Source: Spirochaetota bacterium (GTDB lineage Bacteria > Spirochaetota > UBA12135 > COTS27). Taken from it: a DNA stretch of 64,000 nucleotides. Each line of letters opens with the position of its first letter. Positions within the stretch are counted from its first letter, which is position 1. The position numbers were made by a program, and so were the translations under genes. The notes under the pieces were generated by a model. The model saw only the letters and a program-made list of their open reading frames with translations, made no database searches and was not told where the DNA came from. Shown one piece after another: positions 10,771 through 19,331 of the stretch. The stretch spans positions 1,013,638 through 1,077,637 of the forward strand of contig AP019861.1 of NCBI GenBank assembly GCA_013426755.1. Reading direction: 5' to 3'.

Positions 10771-11682
10771 ATGAAGATCAATTCTATTTCTAGCAGTTCT
10801 ATTTTCAGCAATGCTATTTCTAGCAATTCTATTTCTAGAAGGGTAGTGGTTATTTTGTGGGTACTTTTTGTAGGGGGATGGAGTCTTTTTAGTCATGGTT
10901 ATGCGAACGAATTAGCCCAGTTCAATAAGGTTTACGATGAAGTTCTGCAAGAAGTACTCGTCAAACAGACGTTCAACTCACAATATGGCACATTTCATCA
11001 CAACGCTGTCAAGTACAAATACTTAGCAGGAAATCCCCAGCTAAAAGCGCTCATCAAAAAAGAAGCCGCTCGGCTTAAAACGATTGCCACACCACCCCAA
11101 AAACTCACCCACCTAGCGTTCTGGATCAATGCTTATAATTTTTTTACATTGAAAGCAGTTGCTGACAATTATCCTGTGACGAGCATGAAGAAAATTGGCT
11201 GGAAAGAGAAAAACATCTTTATTGGCACATTGACGGCTTCGCTAGACGATATTGAGCATAAAATTATTCGTCCATTGGGCGATGCTAGGACACATTTTGC
11301 ATTAAATTGTGCTTCTGTGAGCTGTCCTACTCTGCTAGACCGTCCGTTTGTACAAGATACGCTAGATGCAACGCTTGTAAAACTCAGCAAAGAAGCCTTG
11401 CGGTCGCCTATCCACATTCGCCCTGCTGTAAAAGGCTTGTTCGGTGGAGAAAAGCTAGGACTTTCCAAGATTTTTAAATGGTACAAGGAGGATTTTTATC
11501 TAAATGGCGAAACACTGGCAACCTTTATCAAAAAATACAAGCCAGCGTCGTTAACAGCCCATCCCAATAAGGGCATCACATATGTTGATTATAATTGGGA
11601 CCTTAATACCTCTGAAAATATCAATGCTTTTATAAAAACATTGAATCAAGAAGGCGCTAAAATCACACGTGCCACACCTTAA
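10771..11682 (+). CDS. Secreted DUF547 domain protein
   Basis: 303 aa. The DUF547 core is clear: HNAVKYKYLAG, LAFWINAYNFFTLKAV, SLDDIEHKIIRPLGDARTHFALNCASVSCP, with the conserved Cys pair and His/Asp residues. The function of the family is unknown; it is usually exported. The N-terminus is a signal peptide (hydrophobic VVVILWVLFVGGWSLFSHGYA, probable cleavage after GYA) preceded by an ISSNSIS-type repeat, encoded by a degenerate ATTTCTAGCA repeat at 10779-10840. AAGAGG at 10757-10762 supports the start. It is divergent from obg. Confidence 0.85.
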   Translation: MKINSISSSSIFSNAISSNSISRRVVVILWVLFVGGWSLFSHGYANELAQFNKVYDEVLQEVLVKQTFNSQYGTFHHNAVKYKYLAGNPQLKALIKKEAARLKTIATPPQKLTHLAFWINAYNFFTLKAVADNYPVTSMKKIGWKEKNIFIGTLTASLDDIEHKIIRPLGDARTHFALNCASVSCPTLLDRPFVQDTLDATLVKLSKEALRSPIHIRPAVKGLFGGEKLGLSKIFKWYKEDFYLNGETLATFIKKYKPASLTAHPNKGITYVDYNWDLNTSENINAFIKTLNQEGAKITRATP

Positions 11683-11931
11683 ATTCATCAGATTACAAAA
11701 GCATCACACCATAGATTCACCCCATCATAAAAGTATTGCATTATAATCCTATCACATTATATACAATAATAAAGCAAAGTGTATTTTTACGATTTTAAAT
11801 AATACTCAATTATCCTCCACTATCCTATACATTTTACTATCCTATATGCTCTGCTATCCTACACACTCCATTATCCGATATAAAACATTGTTTTATCAAA
11901 TTTTTATTATGATTAGAAGGTTCGTTTTATT
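11683..11931. other. Spacer with CTATCCTA-type repeats
   Basis: 11800-11880 holds about four degenerate 20-bp copies of a unit around CTATCCTATAC. No gene seen. Confidence 0.5.
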
Positions 11932-12018
11932 TTGAAAAGAAGAAAAAGCAAAGCCAAACTCAATAAGAAAAAAGTTAGGCGCAAACGTCGTATCAAAAAA
12001 CTAAGAACTGGTAAATAG
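11932..12018 (+). CDS. Very basic 28-aa ribosomal-type peptide (AURKAIP1/COX24-like)
   Basis: A TTG codon preceded by AGAAGG (11915-11920) opens 28 codons reading MKRRKSKAKLNKKKVRRKRR and then IKKLRTGK, with a TAG stop at 12016. 18 of 28 residues are Lys or Arg, in the KRR...K...RRKRR spacing of the tiny COX24/AURKAIP1-domain proteins that bind the small ribosomal subunit. Codons are coherent and the frame is closed on both sides. I infer a ribosome-associated peptide; it could also be another Lys/Arg-rich nucleic-acid-binding peptide. Confidence 0.65.
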   Translation: MKRRKSKAKLNKKKVRRKRRIKKLRTGK

Positions 12019-12313
12019 AAAGTGCTCACCACTATTTCTGCATTGAAATACGACTTGCATTATTCTTCAATGACCACACGGTGATCTGCAGATCAGGTCC
12101 CGTAACCGATGCTTAGAAACCGTATGAGGTTCTGAGTGATATTAATTTTTCATTTCAGAGAGAGACCTTGTCTCAATGTGAGGCGATGGACCTTTGCCGT
12201 GAGGCGATGGACATTTTCCTGCTGAGGGGTTTAGGTTATTGGGTAAGATTGTTGTGATGGATGGATAGGTTTTTGTATGCGGCAGGTTTCAAGGGCTTGA
12301 AGTTTGAAGTTTT
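12019..12313 (+). other. Gene-free spacer with several inverted repeats; possible structured RNA
   Basis: This spacer between the 28-aa gene and the convergent manA is richer in GC than other spacers. It holds a CATTGAA...TTCAATG stem (12042-12077 region), the palindrome GATCTGCAGATC, AACC...GGTTCTG pairing, a GAGAC-CTT-GTCTC hairpin (about 12160-12176) and two copies of GTGAGGCGATGGAC (about 12179 and 12201). A stretch TCAGGTCC resembles part of SRP RNA, but the rest does not fit. I cannot name a family. Confidence 0.25.
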
Positions 12314-13516
12314 CTAGTATGAAGTTTCCGATGATGCGCTCGGGGAGAGAAAAGCTTCTATTTTTACGTAAGATGTGGTCTCGTTAGGACTTTCTAGCAA
12401 AAAATGTCCGCCATTTGGGGCGTAGAGACAATCTTCATGTTCTGCGATAATTGTATTTGAATGCTCGCTGCTGGGATGTTCGGTAGAAATTGTTGTGAAA
12501 TGACGTGTCTTGGCGGATGTATTTTCAGACGAATTTTTTTCATCAATGGGTGAAGAGGGCGTTGAAATTTTAAGAGCCCCCGTCAATACCACTAAAATAG
12601 TCGTTTGGTTGGCTAGCGGTGGGGAGAATGTAAAGGGTTGCTGTTCCCCTTTTTTGAGTGTTTGTGGCTCAATGGTGAAGTAGGGCGTGGCAATTTTTTT
12701 ATAAGATGCAGGCGGGTAATGAATTCCTGTAGCATTGCGATCGAGTACGGCAAGCGATTTTTCTAAGTGGGTCTCACGGTCTCTGCCATAATCGTAGAGT
12801 CTATAAGTGATATCACTGCTTTGTTGAACTTCAAGCAATGTGATGCCTTTCCCTATGGCGTGGATTGTTCCTGCTGGAATGTATAGACTTGCACCGGTTT
12901 CTACTTTTAGATAGCGTAGTTCTTTCTCGATAGCTTTTTTGTCGCCACTTAGAAATAATTGTCTGATATCATTATTAGCATCGTTATTTTCAGTATTTTC
13001 GGTATCCTCAGTATTTTTAGGATTCTGAGGGATCTGAGGACTCTGAGTATGGGGGAAGGTATTACGGGTATCTTTGAAGGGTGAGGGGTGCATGTTTTCG
13101 TTCTTTTTTTGACGACGTAAGGCTGTTCTAAAACCACTGATAACGGTTGCTTGAGGTTCGTGGTCGATAAAGAACCAACATTCACTTTTCCCATAACTGT
13201 TTTCATGGCGTCTAGCGTAAGCATTGTTGGGGTGTACTTGGACGGATAGGGCTTCGTGTGTTTGAATGATTTTTACAAGAATAGGCGGAAGTGGAATTGC
13301 TGGTGAATGCGGCTGTGCTGCATTGAATTCTTCTATGGCTGCTGCTAGGGTTTTTCCATTAAATAGCCCCCCATCGACTGTGCTAGCCCCATTGGGATGA
13401 ATGGAGAACAGCCATCGTTCTGTGCCCCATATTTTTTGCGACCGATGGGGTTTTAGTTTCCATAGGGGCGCTGGTAGATAGGATGAATTGGAATGTACTT
13501 TCTTTGCTGGCGGCAT
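12314..13516 (-). CDS. manA: Mannose-6-phosphate isomerase, class I
   Basis: It interconverts fructose-6-P and mannose-6-P for sugar catabolism or mannosyl precursors. Family marks are LKPHRSQKIWGTERWLFS, LVKIIQTHEALSVQVHPNN (metal His), GKSECWFF, SLYIPAGTIHAIGKGITLLEVQQSSDITYRLYDYGR and the HLEKSLAVLD tail. The predicted zinc ligands (QVHP, the Glu of KSE, and AGTIHA) are present. A low-complexity insertion PQNPKNTEDTENTENN (about residues 158-185) is made by a short DNA repeat and interrupts the usual spacing. The C-terminal part is Ser/Thr-rich. It is convergent with the small basic gene. Confidence 0.93.
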   Translation of the reverse strand: MPPAKKVHSNSSYLPAPLWKLKPHRSQKIWGTERWLFSIHPNGASTVDGGLFNGKTLAAAIEEFNAAQPHSPAIPLPPILVKIIQTHEALSVQVHPNNAYARRHENSYGKSECWFFIDHEPQATVISGFRTALRRQKKNENMHPSPFKDTRNTFPHTQSPQIPQNPKNTEDTENTENNDANNDIRQLFLSGDKKAIEKELRYLKVETGASLYIPAGTIHAIGKGITLLEVQQSSDITYRLYDYGRDRETHLEKSLAVLDRNATGIHYPPASYKKIATPYFTIEPQTLKKGEQQPFTFSPPLANQTTILVVLTGALKISTPSSPIDEKNSSENTSAKTRHFTTISTEHPSSEHSNTIIAEHEDCLYAPNGGHFLLESPNETTSYVKIEAFLSPSASSETSY

Positions 13517-13556
13517 AGGTTAGGGTGTATAGCGATAAAGGGGTGGTTCATATTTG

Positions 13557-14207
13557 TTATAGATTTATTTCTGCTAGGGGTCTCAGCATTTCTGCCCCAT
13601 TGTAGTTTTGGCTGTGGTAATAGCTTGTGCGGTATTTGAAGATGGAGAGTAGGCCATTGATAAGTTCGTAATAGGAAGAGTAATTTCTGATTTTTAGCAC
13701 GACGCGTGATTTAATGAAATAGGTACGGTTAGGATTAATGGCTTCGGCACGAATAATGGGGACTTTATTTAGATTGAGAATGGCAACTTCGAGCGCTTCT
13801 TTGGTCAAATAGCGTTCTTTTTTATTCGCTTTTTCCACTATATACGAACCAGACCAGATGTCGTGAGTGATACGATTGATAATTTGAATATTGGCACGTT
13901 TGCGTGAAAAATTAAATTTTAGCCTTTCATGAAGTTCTAAATAATAAGTGATCGTAATTGGAATATTGTATTTTAGGTTGACAAGTGTTTTCTCAGAAAT
14001 AATAGTCTGACTTCCTTCGGCGTCTACATAGACAAATTCCCCATCCGAATAGACCTTATGGGGTGAATTTAATCGTATTTCTACAGCGAATAGCGACGTC
14101 CATGCTACGCATTGACTCAGGAGTACCAATAAAAAGCATCCGCGACCAAGTAAAAGTAGGTTGCGACCTATGTTGTGACCTATATTCAATTCAGATTTCA
14201 TTTTCAT
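13557..14207 (-). CDS. Exported protein of unknown function
   Basis: 216 aa, family not recognised. An N-terminal signal peptide is visible (LLLLGRGCFLLVLLSQCVAW, likely cleavage after SLFA), then a mature part rich in beta-type segments: VEIRLNSPHKVYSDGEFVYVDAEGS. It lies 40 bp upstream of manA on the same strand, so the two may be one transcript. An alternative start at the third codon (also Met) is possible; no clear ribosome site. A periplasmic location is inferred. Confidence 0.75.
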   Translation of the reverse strand: MKMKSELNIGHNIGRNLLLLGRGCFLLVLLSQCVAWTSLFAVEIRLNSPHKVYSDGEFVYVDAEGSQTIISEKTLVNLKYNIPITITYYLELHERLKFNFSRKRANIQIINRITHDIWSGSYIVEKANKKERYLTKEALEVAILNLNKVPIIRAEAINPNRTYFIKSRVVLKIRNYSSYYELINGLLSIFKYRTSYYHSQNYNGAEMLRPLAEINL

Positions 14208-14843
14208 GAGGGTATTTTATAACGATTGAATTTTTTAAGGGCATATTAAGGGCATATTAAGAGCATATCTTCAAATTGCGCTAGGTTAGGTTTGTAAAAT
14301 GGGTGATATTAAGGGAGAGAATCGTTTATTATTGTTAATATTCTTAAAAAAGTTCAAATTTAAATAAAATTATCATTGTAATGGTATAATGTATTCTTAA
14401 AATAATTAACCAGTGCTACAATATAAATATTGTGATATATTCATTAAATCAATTATAAAATAACATTGATAAAATAACATTGCTTAATAACTCGAGTAAA
14501 GTGTATAATTAACGTACGGTTGAAGTGTAGTATCTTTTTGATCCAATCAAATACGATTAGCATGTGTGGTGAGAAGTTTGTTCGATCTGCTTTCAGTCAT
14601 TGTGTTAATTGTTAATATTGATGGGGTTCTATTGATGGGATTCTGGATTTACAAGGGTCTAAGAAGTGTCCAAGGATTGCTTAGTTTAACTTAGTTTGAT
14701 TTTGCTTCAAATCGTTAACGTACTACCGCAGTAACAAGCAGAGAGTTTTAGAGAGTTTTTAAAGAATATTTCTAATGAAAGTGCATTGGGTTGTTGTATT
14801 TAATATTTTAGTTCGCTTAGAAGAACAATAAAGGACAATAAGA
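14208..14843. other. Spacer upstream of ffh
   Basis: 636 bp with no gene. It is very AT-rich in the first half (ATAACATTGATAAAATAACATTG duplication near 14458-14483). It carries the candidate ffh promoter listed separately. The 14540-14840 part would be a long untranslated leader; no known riboswitch was recognised. Confidence 0.5.
14480..14509 (+). promoter_or_regulatory. Candidate promoter for the ffh-rpsP-trmD cluster
   Basis: TTGCTT (14480-14485), 18 bp, then a perfect TATAAT (14504-14509). It lies about 330 bp before ffh. A second TATAAT at about 14384 lacks a good -35. Confidence 0.4.
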
Positions 14844-16328
14844 TTGTTAGAAAATCTCACAAAAACTTTTTCATCGCTTGTTTCTAAGGTTACCCTTAGA
14901 AAAACACTGACGCGTGAGAATATAGAAGAAAGCCTCCGTTCGATTCGCATGGCACTCATCGAAGCCGATGTCAATCTTACGGTTATCAAGCAATTTTTGG
15001 CTGAAATCAAGGAAATTGCCTTAGGTAAAAGTGTTGTCAAGGGCGTCACACCGGCAGATGCTTTCGTTAAAACAGTCCATGACGGCTTAATTCGATTGCT
15101 AGGTGGACCGTATGATGCCGATTCTGTGCCTAGTGAAGGCATTCATCTGAGAGCTCCGACACAACTGACTAGCGTTCTAGTCAGTGGTCTGCAGGGTAGT
15201 GGAAAAACAACTACAATTGGTAAACTTGCTTGTCATTATAAAAAAATACGTGACGTTCTACTCGTTTCGCTAGATACGAGCCGACCAGCGGCTGCGTTGC
15301 AATTGCAAAAACTTGCTCTCCAAGCGGGAGTAGCGTATTTTGACCGCGGCGCGGAAACAAACCCCCTTAAAATCATCAATCACGCCAGAAAATACGCTAA
15401 AAAACATTCCCATAATGTTATTTTTTATGACACCGCAGGTAGAACACAATTAGATACTGCTATGCTTACAGAACTTAAAGCGATTTATAAAGCCTGCGAC
15501 GTGGATGAAAGCCTCTTCGTACTAGACGCTATGCTAGGACAACGTGCTTTGAAAGTTGCTGAGGCCTTTAAAGCAACAATTCCACTAGATTCGCTTCTAT
15601 TTACAAAATTTGACTCCGATACCAGCGGTGGTGCGGTATTGTCAGTCAAATATACGATCAATATTCCTATTGCTTTTATAGGTGTAGGCGAAAAAATAGA
15701 CCAAATAGAGCGCTTCGATCCCGTTCGTGTGGCTAAGCGGATCCTTGGTATGGGAGACGTGGTTGCTCTCGTTGAAAAAGCAGAACAGGCTATCGATGCG
15801 AAGACTTCTGAGAAGCTTGCTCACAAAATCGCTAAAAATCAATTTGATCTCGAGGATATGCTCACTCAATTGAGACAAATGAATAAAATGGGCTCATTGA
15901 AGTCAATTGCCGCTATGATCCCAGGTATGGGGAGTCAACTGCAACAGCTCCAGCAATCCGCCTCAGCAACCACCCCTGATAAAGAAATCGTTCACACACG
16001 CGCCGTTATCGAGTCAATGACCTCTAAAGAGCGTGCCAAACCATTTCTCCTCAATAACAGTAGAAAACTTCGTATCGCTAAAGGCTCTGGAACAACCATC
16101 ATTAAGGTCAATCAAACCCTAAAAAAATTCCAGCAAATGAAAACAATGATGAAGAAAATGTCCCATCCTACGAAATCTAAGAAATTTTTAGCAGACCTTC
16201 AAAACCAACTAGGCGGACAATTTCCTTCCCAATTACCTTCGCTAGCTGCAGGTAATAATCCTCACCTAAGTGATTTCAATGCAGCTACCTCTGGAGAAAG
16301 CATTCTGGATTCTTTAAAAAAACAGTGA
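14844..16328 (+). CDS. ffh: Signal recognition particle protein Ffh (SRP54)
   Basis: 494 aa. The N domain (residues 1-90) is followed by the G domain with G1 GLQGSGKTTTIGKLA (about 115-128), DTSRPAAALQLQKLA, DTAGRTQLD, TKFDSDTSGGAVLS and GVGEKIDQIERFDP, then the Met-rich M domain (MLTQLRQMNKMGSLKSIAAMIPGMG; FQQMKTMMKKMS). It brings ribosomes translating membrane proteins to FtsY. The start codon is TTG with AAAGGA upstream. It is ~45 residues longer than most Ffh proteins, mostly in the M domain and the C-terminal tail. The partner 4.5S RNA was not found in this window. Confidence 0.97.
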   Translation: MLENLTKTFSSLVSKVTLRKTLTRENIEESLRSIRMALIEADVNLTVIKQFLAEIKEIALGKSVVKGVTPADAFVKTVHDGLIRLLGGPYDADSVPSEGIHLRAPTQLTSVLVSGLQGSGKTTTIGKLACHYKKIRDVLLVSLDTSRPAAALQLQKLALQAGVAYFDRGAETNPLKIINHARKYAKKHSHNVIFYDTAGRTQLDTAMLTELKAIYKACDVDESLFVLDAMLGQRALKVAEAFKATIPLDSLLFTKFDSDTSGGAVLSVKYTINIPIAFIGVGEKIDQIERFDPVRVAKRILGMGDVVALVEKAEQAIDAKTSEKLAHKIAKNQFDLEDMLTQLRQMNKMGSLKSIAAMIPGMGSQLQQLQQSASATTPDKEIVHTRAVIESMTSKERAKPFLLNNSRKLRIAKGSGTTIIKVNQTLKKFQQMKTMMKKMSHPTKSKKFLADLQNQLGGQFPSQLPSLAAGNNPHLSDFNAATSGESILDSLKKQ

Positions 16329-16602
16329 TTTTTGAAAATAATACCCCTAAATAATGTTCTTAAATAACGTTTCCAATGGTTTTACTGGTTTTATGTTCAT
16401 CGTTGTTGTTAATTTTGACAACCACGATCATTTATAGGTGTGTTTTTATGGAGTCTATTATAAAGTTTGTCCCCATGTTGCAGTCGATATATAAGTTATG
16501 AATAAATAAGTTATGAATAATCATTAGAAAGTTTCACTAAATTTGATAAATAAATAGTAGTATTAGTATATATCAGTATAAGTAAGAGGTTTTAACTTAA
16601 AA

Positions 16603-17214
16603 GTGAGTGTCAGTTTAAGATTAACACGGATAGGCAAAAAAAAGCAACCCCACTACCGGATCGTTGCTGTCGATAAGAGAAAAGCGCGCGATGGCAAGTA
16701 CATCGAAAAACTAGGTATTTTTAATCCACTTAAAACAAGCGATAATTTAGTCGTCAATAAAGACCTTGTTTTCAAATGGTTTCGTGTCGGAGCACAACCC
16801 ACACAGACCGTCAAGCAGATCTTCTCCAAGCAAGGACTTCTTAAAGAATGGGTAGAACTCAACCGCACCTCTGCTACCGATTCCACTAAAAAGAAGAAAA
16901 TACGCAAAAGTCGTCATCGTCCAATGAAGGAAAAATTGAAATTACGCCTCGAACTCGAAAAAAAGCAAGTTCAAACAGACCAATACACCGCCAAAAAACG
17001 TAAAGAACAACTAGCCAAAGAAAAAGAAGCTAGCGAAAAAAAAGCCAACGAACAACAAACCAACGAACAACAAGCAAAGCAACCTGAGAAGACCTCCGAC
17101 GAGACATCTAAACCCACAGAAACCACCACTCCTGCTGCTGAGATTGAAAGTAAAGAAAAACCAGCGCCTTCGACACCCAATCCAACCTCTGCCAGTCCTG
17201 AAGCTAAGCCTTAA
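16603..17214 (+). CDS. rpsP: 30S ribosomal protein S16 with a long low-complexity C-terminal tail
   Basis: Residues 1-85 are a normal S16 (SVSLRLTRIGKKKQPHYRIV, KYIEKLGIFNPL). S16 normally stops near 80-90 aa; here ~115 more residues follow: first a Lys/Glu/Gln-rich charged helix-like part (LAKEKEASEKKANEQQ with a short repeat TNEQQ/ANEQQ), then a Pro/Thr/Ser/Glu-rich end. The start is GTG, with AGAGGT upstream. The tail is probably disordered and exposed on the ribosome surface; its role is unknown. Confidence 0.96.
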   Translation: MSVSLRLTRIGKKKQPHYRIVAVDKRKARDGKYIEKLGIFNPLKTSDNLVVNKDLVFKWFRVGAQPTQTVKQIFSKQGLLKEWVELNRTSATDSTKKKKIRKSRHRPMKEKLKLRLELEKKQVQTDQYTAKKRKEQLAKEKEASEKKANEQQTNEQQAKQPEKTSDETSKPTETTTPAAEIESKEKPAPSTPNPTSASPEAKP

Positions 17215-17627
17215 TGTTCTAATAACAGTAAAACACTTTTGAATATCAATAACAAACACTCCATAAATAAGAATTCTTGAATAGCAGTCATTCTTCAATA
17301 GCAGTCATAAGTGCCCTATAAACAAAAAATTCTCGAATACCAATAATAAATACGCTATAAATGAGGATTCATTTGCTGAGATGACATGATTTTGAGAGTA
17401 AATAATTAAAATTTTTAGCTAATATTTAAATTTTTAACCTGCAAACCCAATTTTTATCCTAATATTAAGTATCATTATAAATAAAGGTATTTTTACTATG
17501 TGGTCACAGCATGACTGAGAGTTTTGCTCTATAATATGCGTGTGATAACAATTGAATTTTTTATTCAATCGTTAATGGTAAGAAATATGTTAGCTTTGAT
17601 TGTAAAAAACTTAAAAATGATAGACCA
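17215..17627. other. Spacer between rpsP and khpA
   Basis: 413 bp, no gene. It contains duplicated words GAATAGCAGTCATTCTTCAATAGCAGTCAT (17281-17310) and AATAACAAACACT/AATAATAAATACG copies. A TATAAT at 17530-17535, about 90 bp before khpA, could be a -10 box, but it has no good -35. Confidence 0.45.
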
Positions 17628-17894
17628 ATGAACAGACAAAAAGAATTTGTTGAATACGTTATTAAACTTCTCGTCACACGCTCTGATAGTGTTAAAGTCA
17701 ATGTTCGTGAAGGCGAGAAAACGAACGTTATAGAAATTCGTGCCCATATAGATGATTACGGTAAAATTATTGGACCTAGCGGTCGTTTTATCAATGCTAT
17801 AAGAGTTTTATTATCTGTTATTTCACGGGAAGATAAAAAAAGATGGGTTGTAGAAGTTCCTAATAAAGAAAGTCGCGAAAAAGACTCCGAATAA
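17628..17894 (+). CDS. khpA: KH-domain RNA-binding protein KhpA
   Basis: 88 aa; a single type-II KH domain with the GxxG loop in GKIIGPSGRFINAIRVLL. KhpA binds RNA, often as a heterodimer with KhpB, and its gene commonly sits between rpsP and rimM, as here. It has a charged Glu/Lys C-terminus (NKESREKDSE). Confidence 0.93.
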   Translation: MNRQKEFVEYVIKLLVTRSDSVKVNVREGEKTNVIEIRAHIDDYGKIIGPSGRFINAIRVLLSVISREDKKRWVVEVPNKESREKDSE

Positions 17895-18151
17895 CAAAAA
17901 ATCAGTCTCATCAAAGAAACCCATGAATAACGTCTTTATAAAAAGGGCGTCCTTAGGAAGTCGATTGAAACTCGATTGAAACAACGGTTTAGTGTGTTTT
18001 ACTGTGTTGTAGATTGATTTGGAATCTTGTCTTTTATCGAGTTTGGAAACTTTCGAGTTCTTTTGGATCTTTGGAATCTTGACTTGATATTAGTAAGTTA
18101 TCCTCATAGAAGAGTAGGTTATGGTTGTATGTATTGTGACCTTAAATAAAG

Positions 18152-19231
18152 ATGATTGAGCCGCCAGGTTCTAACAATGGTTACAATACCAGCCTTCGTA
18201 ACAATGGCTGGCGAATGATTGTTTTAGGCAAAATCTTAAAACCCAAGGGCTTGAAAGGTGAGGTGCGCATTAAGGTTTTTACAGGAGACCTGGAGTTATT
18301 TCAATGTTATCCTGCCTTTGTCATCAATGGACGTCGCTATAAGATCAATTACTTTAAAGGAGCAGGCAAGTACCTTATTCTTAAGCTAGCCACTATTGAT
18401 ACGATCGATGCGGCTAAAGTGCTCCAGGGTGCTTATTTAACGTTGAGTAGAGCAGAAATCATAAAGTGGCACCGTTCTAAGTCTCACAGTGCTAAATCTC
18501 ATGATTTAAGGTCTCACCATGCTAAATCTTATGATGCTAAGGTTTTAGCCCCACAAAAAACATCTAAGCAAACTTCCGAACAAGAGCACCTTCGCCCAAA
18601 TGACTTCTTTGTTAATGAACAGGGCAAAAAAGACCTTAAAGATGGACAAGAATATATTAAAGAGGAACAAGGATACATTGAAGACGGAGAGAAATACATT
18701 AAAGATTCTGTAGATGAAAGAGACCCTATATTTATAGCCGATCTAATCGATCTTGCCGCTTATTATCAATGCAGTCAATACAATCACCCTTCTGCACTTA
18801 ATAAGAATGATAAAGAGAGTAGGTCGTCTTTTTATAACGATTGTTCCAAAGCACAACCTCCTAATCTGCAGTCTTCTAATCTGCAATCTCCTAATCTGCG
18901 ATCTCCCAATCTGCAACCTTCTGATCTAAAAACTTCTGAGTCACAAACTCTCGAGACGAAAAACAATGAATGCAATCGCCCCCCACATTCTAACCACTCA
19001 TTCGTAGGGCGTATTACTGCTTATTATGAACATGGGGGAAGTAGTGAGAAGGGTATGTTAGAAGTGACTATTGCTGAGGCGTTTAGACGACTACTTGCTG
19101 TGGAAGAGCAGAAGCGAAAAACGTTTTTCCTTCCATGTGATGACGAATACCTTGGTGTCATTGATCTTGCTAATCACTATGTCTGTCTCAATAATTTGCA
19201 CAAATTACTTGTATTTAAACGCCTGGTTTGA
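18152..19231 (+). CDS. rimM: 16S rRNA processing protein RimM with a large internal insertion
   Basis: RimM helps 30S maturation around S19. The N-terminal barrel (VLGKILKPKGLKGEVRIKVF, residues 23-105) and the C-terminal PRC-like barrel (SFVGRITAYYEHGG to LVFKRLV, about 283-359) are recognisable. Between them lie about 175 extra residues of low complexity: SKSHSAKSHD-type, then acidic EYIKEEQGYIEDGEKYI, then an 8-residue-type repeat NLQSSNLQSPNLRSPNLQ. This doubles the usual ~170 aa. The start at 18152 is uncertain; Met22 is an alternative that begins nearer the family start. Confidence 0.88.
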   Translation: MIEPPGSNNGYNTSLRNNGWRMIVLGKILKPKGLKGEVRIKVFTGDLELFQCYPAFVINGRRYKINYFKGAGKYLILKLATIDTIDAAKVLQGAYLTLSRAEIIKWHRSKSHSAKSHDLRSHHAKSYDAKVLAPQKTSKQTSEQEHLRPNDFFVNEQGKKDLKDGQEYIKEEQGYIEDGEKYIKDSVDERDPIFIADLIDLAAYYQCSQYNHPSALNKNDKESRSSFYNDCSKAQPPNLQSSNLQSPNLRSPNLQPSDLKTSESQTLETKNNECNRPPHSNHSFVGRITAYYEHGGSSEKGMLEVTIAEAFRRLLAVEEQKRKTFFLPCDDEYLGVIDLANHYVCLNNLHKLLVFKRLV

Positions 19232-19247
19232 ATTGTGAAAATTAGAG

Positions 19248-19331
19248 AAAGATTCAATGAAGGATTCAATGAAGGATTCAATGAAGGATTCAATGAAAGA
19301 TTCAATGAAGGATTCAATGAAGGATTCAATG
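19248..19331 (+). repeat. Seven tandem 12-bp units, each an SD-like sequence plus ATG, at the trmD start
   Basis: The unit AAGGATTCAATG (two copies AAAGATTCAATG) is repeated seven times with exact 12-bp period; ATGs lie at 19257, 19269, 19281, 19293, 19305, 19317 and 19329, all in the trmD frame. Each ATG has AAGGA/AAAGA four bases upstream, so every copy carries its own initiation signal. Confidence 0.95.

Noticed and set aside
12085..12120. SRP (4.5S) RNA core
   Set aside because: Only TCAGGTCC fits; the GGAA tetraloop and the AGCAG side are absent.
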